64,000 nt of DNA from the NCBI RefSeq assembly GCF_036116635.1, contig NZ_CP107995.1, forward strand, positions 1,860,001 through 1,924,000, written 5' to 3'. The stretch's first letter is position 1; each line of letters begins with the position of its first letter. The notes under the pieces are model-generated. The model was not told where the DNA came from. It searched no databases and saw only the letters and a program-made list of their open reading frames with translations. Below are positions 26,569 through 34,462 of this stretch, piece by piece. Position numbers and translations under genes: made by a program. Source of the stretch: Amycolatopsis sp. NBC_00345. Its GTDB lineage: Bacteria; Actinomycetota; Actinomycetes; Mycobacteriales; Pseudonocardiaceae.

Positions 26569-27963
26569 ATGTCGAAACTCGCCGAAATCGATGCCTGGCT
26601 CCAGGAAAACCTGCCCGTACTCCTGGCCGAACACCAAGTGCCCGGCGCGGCGGTCGCGGTCTTCGCCGGCGGCGAGGTGATCGACCACGCGGCGGGCGTG
26701 CTGAACACGGACACCGGCGTGGAGTCCACAGTGGATTCCGTGTTCCAGATCGGCTCGATCACGAAGGTGTGGACGACCACGCTGGCGATGCAGCTCGTCG
26801 ACGAGGGGCGGCTCGACCTCGACCGGCCGGTGCGGGCCTACCTGCCGGAGTTCGCCCTCGCCGACGAAGACGCCGCGGCGCGCATCACCGTCCGGCAGCT
26901 GACGAGTCACACCTCCGGGTTCGAGGGTGACATCTTCACCGACACCGGCCAGGGTGACGACTGCGTGGCCAAGCTGGTCGCGACGCTGTCCGAAGTGCCC
27001 CAGCTGTTCGCCCCGGGGGAGATGTTCTCCTACAACAACGCCGGCTACTGCGTGCTCGGCCGGGTCATCGAGGTGCTGCGCGGCAAGTCCTACGACGAAT
27101 GCGTGCGCGACCACCTCTTCGCGCCGCTGGGGCTGACCCACGCGGCCGCCGGGCCGTACGACGCGATCCGCTACCGCGCCGCGATCGGCCACCTGCAGCC
27201 GTCGCCGGAGGACGCGCCGCGGCCCGCGCCGGTCTGGGCACTGGCCCGGTCGAACGCCCCGGCCGGCTCGACGCTCGCGATGCGCCCGCGGGACCTGCTG
27301 ACCTTCGTCCGGATGCACCTCAACGGCGGCCGGGCCGACGACGGCACCCAGGTGCTCGCCCCGGAGTCGGTCCGCGCGATGCGGGAGCGGCAGGTGGAAC
27401 TGCCCGACCTCGGCCTGATAGGCGGGGCCTGGGGGCTCGGCTGGATGCTCTTCGACTGGGCCGGCGGTCCGGTGATCGGCCACGACGGCGGCACCATCGG
27501 CCAGTCGTCGTTCCTGCGGGTGGTCCCCGGCCACGACGTCGCGGTGGCCCTGCTGACCAACGGCGGGCAGCCGTTGCGGGTGTACCTGGAGATCTTCCGG
27601 AAGGTGCTGGGCGACCTGGCCGGCGTCGAAGTCCCGGCGCTGCCGGAGCCGAACGCCGCCGAGGCCCCGGCCGACGCGGCCCGCTACGTCGGCGAGTACT
27701 CGTCGCGGGTGGCGGACACCGTGGTCAGCCAGGACGAGGACGGCAGGCTGTGGATCGAGCACACGGCGAAGGGGGTGATGGCCGAAGCCAGCGGCAGCGG
27801 GGCCACGGACAAGGCCGAGCTGCTGGGCTGGAGGGGCGACACGCTGGTCGCCACCCATCCGCAGCTCCCGGGTGCGTACATGTCGCACGCGTTCGTCGGT
27901 GACGACGGCGACGGGCGGGCGCTGTACCTCCACACCGGCCGGGCCGACCGGCGGGTGGGCTGA
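26569..27963 (+). CDS. S12-family (class C beta-lactamase-like) serine hydrolase
   Basis: A 464-residue enzyme with S63-I-T-K66, Y155-N-N157 and H305-D-G motifs, the catalytic set of class C beta-lactamases, DD-peptidases and D-aminopeptidases. The ATG (after GAGG) is preferred to the GTG two codons upstream. No signal peptide. Residues 380-464 form an extra beta-rich domain, as in D-aminopeptidase DAP-like proteins. It shares long blocks (FQIGSITKVWTT, DIFTDTGQGDD) with the C-terminal half of the S9 fusion at 34459, so the two arose by duplication. The stop overlaps the next start (TGATG). Confidence 0.83.
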   Translation: MSKLAEIDAWLQENLPVLLAEHQVPGAAVAVFAGGEVIDHAAGVLNTDTGVESTVDSVFQIGSITKVWTTTLAMQLVDEGRLDLDRPVRAYLPEFALADEDAAARITVRQLTSHTSGFEGDIFTDTGQGDDCVAKLVATLSEVPQLFAPGEMFSYNNAGYCVLGRVIEVLRGKSYDECVRDHLFAPLGLTHAAAGPYDAIRYRAAIGHLQPSPEDAPRPAPVWALARSNAPAGSTLAMRPRDLLTFVRMHLNGGRADDGTQVLAPESVRAMRERQVELPDLGLIGGAWGLGWMLFDWAGGPVIGHDGGTIGQSSFLRVVPGHDVAVALLTNGGQPLRVYLEIFRKVLGDLAGVEVPALPEPNAAEAPADAARYVGEYSSRVADTVVSQDEDGRLWIEHTAKGVMAEASGSGATDKAELLGWRGDTLVATHPQLPGAYMSHAFVGDDGDGRALYLHTGRADRRVG

Positions 27964-28862
27964 TGAGCGCGATCGGCGACGAGATCGAAGCGGTCTTCGC
28001 GGACGCGGGGGCGCGGGGGTTCGTGCACGCGCGAGAGGTCGGCGTGACCGGCGGCCCCGAGGTCGGGGTCGGCGCGGACGACCCGGTGGTGCTCGCCTCG
28101 GTGTTCAAGATCCCGGTCGCGGTCGCCTACGCCCGGGAGGTGGTGGCGGGCCGGCTCGACGAGACCGAGCGCACCCGGGTCACCGCGCGGTACCGGATCG
28201 GCGGCATCGGCACCGCGGGCTGTGCCGACGACGTCGAAATGACCTGGCGGGACTTGGCGCGCTTCATGCTGACCATGAGCGACAACGCCGCGACCGACGT
28301 CGTGTACCACCGCGTCGGGCAGGCGGCGGTGGACCGCGTCCTCACGGACCTCGGGCTGTCCCGGACGCGGCTGATCGGCTGTTGTGAGGACCTGTTCGCC
28401 ACGCTGGCCGCCGACCTCGGGGCCGCTTCCGGCGACATCGAAGAACTCCTCGCCGCGGCCACGCCGGAACAGCTGTGGCAGCTTTCGGTGCTCGACCCGG
28501 AGCGCACCACGTCGTCGACCCCGCGCGAGATCACCACGCTGCTGGACGCCGTCTGGACCGACCGGGCGGGCGAACCGGCCGCGTGCGAGAAGGTGCGCGC
28601 GATCATGGCGCAGCAGATCTGGCCGCACCGGATCTCGTCCGGCTTCCCGGCCGGTGTGTCGATCGCGGCGAAAACCGGGACGCTGCCGGCGATCCGCAAC
28701 GAAGCCGGGGTGGTGACCCACGAGGACGGCCGTCAGTTCGCCGTCGCCGTGTTCACCCGCGCCGGATCGCTCGAAGACCGCCTGCCCCGGGTCGACGCCT
28801 CCATCGGCAAGGCCGCCCGCCTCGCCGTCGACCACCTTCGCGCGCTGCCCGTGAACCCGTAG
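27963..28862 (+). CDS. cytoplasmic class A beta-lactamase-fold serine hydrolase (second copy)
   Basis: 299 residues, the same length and motif order as the gene at 25535: S46-V-F-K49, S106-D-N108, K237-T-G. Extensive similarity (SVFKIPVAV, WPHRISSGFP, KTGTLPAIRNEAGVV) shows the two are paralogues separated by the S12 gene. No signal peptide. It lies 9 bases before the peptide-binding lipoprotein gene, in one operon with the importer. Probable intracellular peptidase or amidase for D-residue substrates. Confidence 0.8.
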   Translation: MSAIGDEIEAVFADAGARGFVHAREVGVTGGPEVGVGADDPVVLASVFKIPVAVAYAREVVAGRLDETERTRVTARYRIGGIGTAGCADDVEMTWRDLARFMLTMSDNAATDVVYHRVGQAAVDRVLTDLGLSRTRLIGCCEDLFATLAADLGAASGDIEELLAAATPEQLWQLSVLDPERTTSSTPREITTLLDAVWTDRAGEPAACEKVRAIMAQQIWPHRISSGFPAGVSIAAKTGTLPAIRNEAGVVTHEDGRQFAVAVFTRAGSLEDRLPRVDASIGKAARLAVDHLRALPVNP

Positions 28863-28871
28863 GAGAACCCC

Positions 28872-30467
28872 GTGAAGACAGCTCAGCTCACCGCCGTTGT
28901 GGCGGGCGTGGTGGTTCTGACCGTGAGTGCCTGCGGGGCGACCGCGTCCGGGCCGGACCGGACCGCGAACCAGAAACTGGCCGACGGCAAGACTTTCACC
29001 CTCGCGGTCCCGACCGACCCGGGATCACTCGACCCGGCCATGACTGTCCTGGGGACCACCCGGCAGATCGACGCGTTCCTCTACGACGGCCTGGTGACCC
29101 TGGACGCCACGGGCAAGCCGGTCGCGAGCCTGGCGGACAAGTGGACGGCCACGACGACCACCGCGACCTTCACCCTGCGCAAGGGCGTCACCTGTGCCGA
29201 CGGCGCCCCGCTGACCGCGCGCGACGTGGCCGCGAACATCAACTTCGTCGGGGATCCGGCGAACAAGTCGCCGATCGCGGGGGTCACGGTCAAGCCGGGG
29301 ACGAAGGCGGTCGGCGACGACGGCGCCGGGACCGTCACGATCACCAGCGGGGCGCCGGACGCGTTCCTGCTCCGCAACGTGGGCGGCGTGCCGATCGTCT
29401 GTGCCAAGGGATTGGCCGACCGCGCGCCGCTCGCCAAGGGGCAGCAGGGCACCGGCATGTTCACCATGACCGAGATCGTGCCGAACGACCACTACACGCT
29501 CACCCGGCGCAAGGACTACACCTGGGGCCCCGGCGCGTGGCAGCGGGAGCAGCCCGGCCTGCCGGACCAGGTGGTCGTCCGGGTCATCCAGAACATGACG
29601 ACGACGTCGAACCTGCTGCTGTCCGGGGAAGTCAACGCCGGCGCGATCACCGGCCAGGACACGCGGCGGCTGAGCGCGCAGAAGCTGTTCCACGCCGACT
29701 ACACCCTCTCGGTCGGCGAGCTGTTCTTCAACCAGGCGCCCGGACGGCCCAGCGGCGACCCGGCCGTGCGCCGGGCACTGGTGCAGGCGCTCGACCTCGC
29801 CCAGGTCGGCAAGGTGCTCACCAGCGGCATCGGCGTGCCGGTCACGGGCCTGGTCACCGGGGAGCCGCTGGCGTGCACCGGCCAATCGGTCGACGGGAAG
29901 CTGCCCGGCTTCGACGCCGGCGCCGCCAAGGCCGCGCTCGACGCGGCGGGCTGGAAGCCGGGGGCCGACGGCGTGCGCGTCAAGGACGGCAAGCGGCTCG
30001 CGCTCACCGCCGTCTACGGCACGCAGCTCGGCCCGACCGCGGCCCCGGCCGCCGAACTGGTCCAGCAGTCCCTGAAGGGCATCGGCGCCGACCTCACGCT
30101 CAAGGGCGTCGACGGCCCCGGGGTGAGCCGGGTGCTGTTCGACACCGGGGACTGGGACATCTCGATGGTCCCGCTGGGGCTCACGCTGCCCAGCCAGCTG
30201 GTGCCGTTCGTGTCCGGGCCGCTGCCGCCGCAGGGCACCAACTTCGCGCACATCCAGAACGCCCAGTACGACGCCCTCACCGGCAAGGCGGCGTCGATGG
30301 CCGCGGACGCGGGCTGCCCGAGCTGGACGGCCGCGGAATCGGCCCTGCTCGAGCGGCTGGACGTGGTGCCGTTCGCGAACACGGTCGTGCCGACCTTCGG
30401 CGACAACGCGCGGTTCGAGATCAGCCAGGGCGCCATCAAGCCGTCGTCGATCCGGATGTACTCCTGA
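28872..30467 (+). CDS. peptide ABC transporter substrate-binding lipoprotein
   Basis: A 531-residue family 5 solute-binding protein with a GTG start and AGGAG just upstream. The lipoprotein signal peptide ends at LTVSAC, with Cys near residue 17. Typical family segments follow: TDPGSLDPAMTVLGT near the N-terminus, KGVTCADGAPLTARDVAANI, and AVRRALVQALDLAQV. It captures oligopeptides or dipeptides outside the cell and delivers them to the permeases encoded next. Its operon of cytoplasmic D-peptide hydrolases suggests D-residue-containing or cell-wall-derived ligands. Confidence 0.88.
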   Translation: MKTAQLTAVVAGVVVLTVSACGATASGPDRTANQKLADGKTFTLAVPTDPGSLDPAMTVLGTTRQIDAFLYDGLVTLDATGKPVASLADKWTATTTTATFTLRKGVTCADGAPLTARDVAANINFVGDPANKSPIAGVTVKPGTKAVGDDGAGTVTITSGAPDAFLLRNVGGVPIVCAKGLADRAPLAKGQQGTGMFTMTEIVPNDHYTLTRRKDYTWGPGAWQREQPGLPDQVVVRVIQNMTTTSNLLLSGEVNAGAITGQDTRRLSAQKLFHADYTLSVGELFFNQAPGRPSGDPAVRRALVQALDLAQVGKVLTSGIGVPVTGLVTGEPLACTGQSVDGKLPGFDAGAAKAALDAAGWKPGADGVRVKDGKRLALTAVYGTQLGPTAAPAAELVQQSLKGIGADLTLKGVDGPGVSRVLFDTGDWDISMVPLGLTLPSQLVPFVSGPLPPQGTNFAHIQNAQYDALTGKAASMAADAGCPSWTAAESALLERLDVVPFANTVVPTFGDNARFEISQGAIKPSSIRMYS

Positions 30468-31465
30468 TGACGGACCTGACCGCCGCGACCGCCACCGCCG
30501 CGGTGCCCGGTCCGCGGGCCGGGCCCTGGCTGTCGTTCGGGCTGCGCCGCCTCGGCCGGTTCGCCGTCTCGTTGTGGCTGCTGGTCACGATGGCGTTCCT
30601 GATGATCCAGCTGATCCCGGGCGACCCCGTCCGCGCGGCGCTCGGCCTGACCGCCCCGGCCGAGCTGGTGAACGCCCGGCGGGCGGCGCTCGGCCTCGAC
30701 CATCCGCTGTGGTTGCAGTACTTCGACTACCTCGGCGGGCTGGTCCGGGGCGACTTCGGCACGTCGATGCTGAGCGGGGTGCCGGTTTCGCAGGTCATCG
30801 GCGACCGGCTGCCCGCGACGCTGGAGCTGGCGCTGCCCGCCTTCGCGGCGGTCATCGTCGTGGCGGTCCCGCTCGGCCTCCTGTTCGCCGTGCTGACCCG
30901 CGGCGGCCGGCGCCGGGGCGGCGAGCTGGCGTTCACCTCGACGACCGTCCTGCTCGCCGCCATCCCCGAGTTCCTGGTCGCGGTGGCGCTGGTGGCGTTC
31001 TTCGCGGTCCAGCTCGGCTGGTTCCCGGTGGCCGGGCACGAGGGATCGGGATCGCTGGTGCTCCCGGTCATCGCCCTCGCGCTCGGCCCGGCGTCGGTGC
31101 TCTCCCGCATCGTGCGGGTGGAGACGCTTTCCGTGCTGGGCAACGACTTCATTCGCACCGCGCGGGCGAAACGGCTGCCCGCGAGGCTGGTCTACGCCCG
31201 GCACGCGCTGCCGAACGCGCTCACCGCGACGCTGACCCTCGGCGGGATGATGCTGACCGGGCTGGTCGCGGGCACCGTGCTGGTGGAGAACGTCTTCGCC
31301 TGGCCGGGCCTCGGCTCGACGATCGCGCAGTCGATCCTGCAGAAGGACTACCCGCTGGTGCAGGGAATCGTGCTCGTCTACGGCGTCGGGGTGCTGCTGG
31401 TGAACCTGGCGGTCGACGTGCTGCTGGCCGTGCTCGACCCGCGCTCGACGATCCGGGAGGGCTGA
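30467..31465 (+). CDS. peptide ABC transporter permease (DppB type)
   Basis: A 332-residue protein with six membrane helices. The ATG overlaps the upstream stop. DppB/OppB hallmarks are seen: the helix 1 region ending IPGDPVRAALG, the LGLDHPLWLQYFDYL stretch, and the EAA-type coupling loop VRVETLSVLGNDFIRTARAK. It pairs with the permease half of the next gene. Confidence 0.9.
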   Translation: MTDLTAATATAAVPGPRAGPWLSFGLRRLGRFAVSLWLLVTMAFLMIQLIPGDPVRAALGLTAPAELVNARRAALGLDHPLWLQYFDYLGGLVRGDFGTSMLSGVPVSQVIGDRLPATLELALPAFAAVIVVAVPLGLLFAVLTRGGRRRGGELAFTSTTVLLAAIPEFLVAVALVAFFAVQLGWFPVAGHEGSGSLVLPVIALALGPASVLSRIVRVETLSVLGNDFIRTARAKRLPARLVYARHALPNALTATLTLGGMMLTGLVAGTVLVENVFAWPGLGSTIAQSILQKDYPLVQGIVLVYGVGVLLVNLAVDVLLAVLDPRSTIREG

Positions 31466-31466
31466 C

Positions 31467-33476
31467 ATGAACCGGCGCGCAACTGTGCCAGTCGTTACTA
31501 ATCCGACGGCAGCCACGGCGGAAACGGGTTGCGACGAGCAGGTCGGCTGCAGACCGCATCCGCCTACTTTCGGTCGGATGAGTAAATGGCTCGCGGCCCT
31601 GCGCACCCCGTTGGGCGCGTTCTCGGCCGTCCTGCTGGTACTGGTGATCGCGCTCGCGGTGCTGGGCCCGGTCCTGTGGCACGACCAGGCTTTCGCGATC
31701 GACACGAACGCGATCGCCCAGGGCCCGTCGGCGGCGCACTGGGCGGGCACCGACGAACTCGGCCGCGACATCTTCTACCGCGTCCTCGTGGCGGCCCGGC
31801 TGTCGATCGTGCTGGCCCTGCTCGCCACGGTGCTCGGCGTGGTGACCGGGCTCGTCCTCGGCACGCTGCCCTCGGTGCTGCCGCGCCCGCTCGGGCGGCT
31901 GCTGATCGCCGGGGTGAACGTCGCGGTCGCGTTCCCCGGCCTGTTGCTGGTGTTGTTCTTCTCGGTCATCTTCGGGGTGGGCACGCAGGGCGCGGTGCTG
32001 GCGGTCGGTTTCGCGCTGGCGCCGTCGGTCGCGCGGCTGGCGCAGACGATGGCCGCTTCGGTCACCGGCAAGGATTTCGTGGCGGCCGCCCGGGTCGCCG
32101 GGGTGGGCCGGATCCGGCTGCTGGTCCGGCACGTGCTGCCCAACATCGGGGAACCGCTGGTGGTCAACGCCACCATCGGCGCCGGCGGCGCGCTGCTCGC
32201 CTTCTCGGGCCTGTCGTTCCTCGGGATCGGCGTGCAGGCGCCCGACTACGACTGGGGACGGCTGCTCGGGGAGGGGCTCAACGGGATCTACCTCAACCCC
32301 GTGGCGGCGCTGGCGCCCGGCGTCGCGGTGGTGCTGGCCGGCCTCGCCTTCAACCTGACGGGCGAGACGGTCGCCGGCGTGATCGGCCTGCGGACCCGCG
32401 CTCCGCGGCCCGGACCGCCGCCGGTCACCGACGCCCGCGCGGAGGCGTCGCCGGAGCACGACGACGCCGTGCTGGTGGTCGAGAACCTCCGAGTCGCGTT
32501 CCCGCGTCCGGGCGGGTGGACGGTGCCCGTCCGGGGCGTGAGCTTCACCGTCCGGGCGGGCGAGGCGATCGGCGTCGTCGGCGAGTCCGGTTCGGGCAAG
32601 AGCCTGACCGGGCTGGCGGTGTCGCGGCTGATCGAGGCCCCCGGCGTCGTCACCGCGGACCGGCTGGAGTTCGCGGGCACACCCGTGCTGACGACGCCGG
32701 AGCGCGAGTTGCGCGGGCTGCTCGGCACGTCGCTGGCGATGGTGTTCCAGGACCCGATGACGTCGTTCAACCCGGCCCGGCGGATCGGCAGGCAGCTCGC
32801 GGAGGTGTCCGAGCAGCACCACGGACTTTCGCGGGCCCAGGCGTTCACGCGGGCCGTCGACCGGTTGCGCGCGGTGCGGATCCCGGCGGCGCAGCGGCGG
32901 GCCCGGCAGTACCCGCACGAGTTCTCCGGCGGGATGCGGCAGCGCGCGATGATCGGCATGGGCCTGATGGGCGACCCGCGGCTGATCATCGCCGACGAGC
33001 CGACCACGGCGCTGGACGTCACGGTGCAGCGGCAGCTGCTGCGCCTGCTGGCGCGGACGCGGGCCGAACGGGACACCGCGATCGTGCTGATCAGCCACGA
33101 CATCGCGGTCGTTTCCCAGACCTGCGAACGGATCTTGGTCATGTATGGCGGGCGGGTCGTGGAGGACCTGCCGTCCGACCCCGGCGTGACCCCGCGCCAT
33201 CCGTACACGCGGGCGCTGCTGGCCACGACGCTGGATCTCGAGACCGATCGCACCGCGGCGCTCGCGGTGATCCCCGGCCGCCCGCCGGAACCGGGCCGGA
33301 TGCCGGCCGGCTGCGCGTTCGCCGCCCGCTGCCCGGCGGCGACCGACCGGTGCCGCACCGACGACCCGGCGCTGGAGCGGGTGACGCCGGTGCACCGGGT
33401 CGCCTGCTGGCATCCGGACGACACGCCGGTTTCCGTGCCCGAGCGGGAGACCGTGACCGCCGGAGGTGCGGAATGA
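31467..33476 (+). CDS. fused peptide ABC permease-ATPase (DppC-DppD)
   Basis: 669 residues combining two transporter parts. Residues about 40-310 are a DppC-type permease (GTDELGRDIFYRVLVAARLS, coupling loop KDFVAAARVAGVG). Residues 330-640 are a DppD-type ATPase (Walker A GESGSGKS, signature FSGGMRQRA, Walker B LIIADEPTTALD). The C-terminus carries the oligopeptide-transporter Cys cluster (CAFAARCPAATDRC), which may hold an iron-sulfur site. The first 37 residues are polar and lack similarity; a downstream ATG at 31578 is a possible true start. Such fusions occur in actinomycetes. Confidence 0.87.
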   Translation: MNRRATVPVVTNPTAATAETGCDEQVGCRPHPPTFGRMSKWLAALRTPLGAFSAVLLVLVIALAVLGPVLWHDQAFAIDTNAIAQGPSAAHWAGTDELGRDIFYRVLVAARLSIVLALLATVLGVVTGLVLGTLPSVLPRPLGRLLIAGVNVAVAFPGLLLVLFFSVIFGVGTQGAVLAVGFALAPSVARLAQTMAASVTGKDFVAAARVAGVGRIRLLVRHVLPNIGEPLVVNATIGAGGALLAFSGLSFLGIGVQAPDYDWGRLLGEGLNGIYLNPVAALAPGVAVVLAGLAFNLTGETVAGVIGLRTRAPRPGPPPVTDARAEASPEHDDAVLVVENLRVAFPRPGGWTVPVRGVSFTVRAGEAIGVVGESGSGKSLTGLAVSRLIEAPGVVTADRLEFAGTPVLTTPERELRGLLGTSLAMVFQDPMTSFNPARRIGRQLAEVSEQHHGLSRAQAFTRAVDRLRAVRIPAAQRRARQYPHEFSGGMRQRAMIGMGLMGDPRLIIADEPTTALDVTVQRQLLRLLARTRAERDTAIVLISHDIAVVSQTCERILVMYGGRVVEDLPSDPGVTPRHPYTRALLATTLDLETDRTAALAVIPGRPPEPGRMPAGCAFAARCPAATDRCRTDDPALERVTPVHRVACWHPDDTPVSVPERETVTAGGAE

Positions 33477-34462
33477 GCGATCTCGTCTTCGACGCGGTGA
33501 GCGTGCGGTACGGCGGGCGGCGTGGTCTCACCGCGGTCGACCGGGTCGGCCTGACCGTCCCTTCGGGACAGGTCGTCGGGCTGGTCGGCGAATCGGGCTC
33601 GGGGAAGTCGACGCTCGCCCGCGCGGCGGTCGGGCTCGCCCCGGTCAGCGCGGGCGCGGTCCGGCTCGGCGGGGTGGACGTGCGGCAGCTGCCCCGGCGG
33701 CGTCCGCTGCAGATGGTGTTCCAGGATCCGTATTCCTCTTTGGACCCGCGGATGAGCATCGGCGAGTCGATCACCGAGGCGATCCCGCGTGGCGCGCTGT
33801 CCGGCCGGGCGGCGCGGGCGGGTGAGGTCGCGCGGCTGCTGGAACTGGTCAACCTCGACCCGGACCGGGCCGGGCAGCGGCCGGGCCAGCTCTCCGGCGG
33901 GCAGCGCCAGCGCGTGGCACTGGCCCGCGCGCTGGCGGGACGGCCGGAGGTGCTGATCGCGGACGAGATCACCTCCGCGCTCGACGTCTCGGTGCAGGGC
34001 GCGGTGCTCAACCTCGTGCGGTCCGTGCAACGGCAGCTCGGCCTGTCGATGCTGTTCATCTCGCACAACCTCGCCGTGGTGCGGTATGTCAGCGACATCG
34101 TCGCGGTGATGTACCTGGGCCGCATCGTCGAGGCCGGTCCCGCGCACCAGGTGCTCACCGATCCCCAGCACCCCTACACCCGCGATCTGCTCGCCGCGGC
34201 CCCCTCGGCGCACAAGTCCCTGTTCGACATCGGCACCGACGAGCCGGGCGAGACCGCCGACGCGGAACCCGCCGACCCGCACCACCCGCCGGGCGGCTGC
34301 CGCTACCACACCCGATGCCCGGTCGGCCCGCTCGTGCGGTCCGGCCGTGAACTTTGCCTCCGGGCGGATCCGGCCGAGGACGCGGCACACCGCCGTCACT
34401 CGGCCGCCTGCCACTTCAGCGAGGACACCCAGCCCGCGATCTCCCGAGGAGCCAGCGCATGA
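33473..34462 (+). CDS. peptide ABC transporter ATP-binding protein (DppF type)
   Basis: 329 residues with Walker A GESGSGKST, Q-loop QMVFQDPYSSLDP, signature LSGGQRQRV, Walker B LIADEITSALD and a C-terminal CRYHTRCP Cys motif. It overlaps the genes on both sides by 4 bases. It completes a B-CD-F importer with the binding protein at 28872. Confidence 0.9.
   Translation: MSDLVFDAVSVRYGGRRGLTAVDRVGLTVPSGQVVGLVGESGSGKSTLARAAVGLAPVSAGAVRLGGVDVRQLPRRRPLQMVFQDPYSSLDPRMSIGESITEAIPRGALSGRAARAGEVARLLELVNLDPDRAGQRPGQLSGGQRQRVALARALAGRPEVLIADEITSALDVSVQGAVLNLVRSVQRQLGLSMLFISHNLAVVRYVSDIVAVMYLGRIVEAGPAHQVLTDPQHPYTRDLLAAAPSAHKSLFDIGTDEPGETADAEPADPHHPPGGCRYHTRCPVGPLVRSGRELCLRADPAEDAAHRRHSAACHFSEDTQPAISRGASA

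Noticed and set aside
25535..28862. Class A-like hydrolases considered as antibiotic-resistance beta-lactamases
   Set aside because: All three enzymes lack export signals and sit in a peptide-uptake and D-amino acid operon, so resistance is not the simplest reading.
31221..33413. Long minus-strand open frame (over 700 codons) opposite the peptide ABC transporter genes
   Set aside because: An artefact of very high third-position GC: the translation is Arg/Pro/Gly/Gln/His-rich low complexity, and the opposite strand encodes unmistakable transporter proteins.
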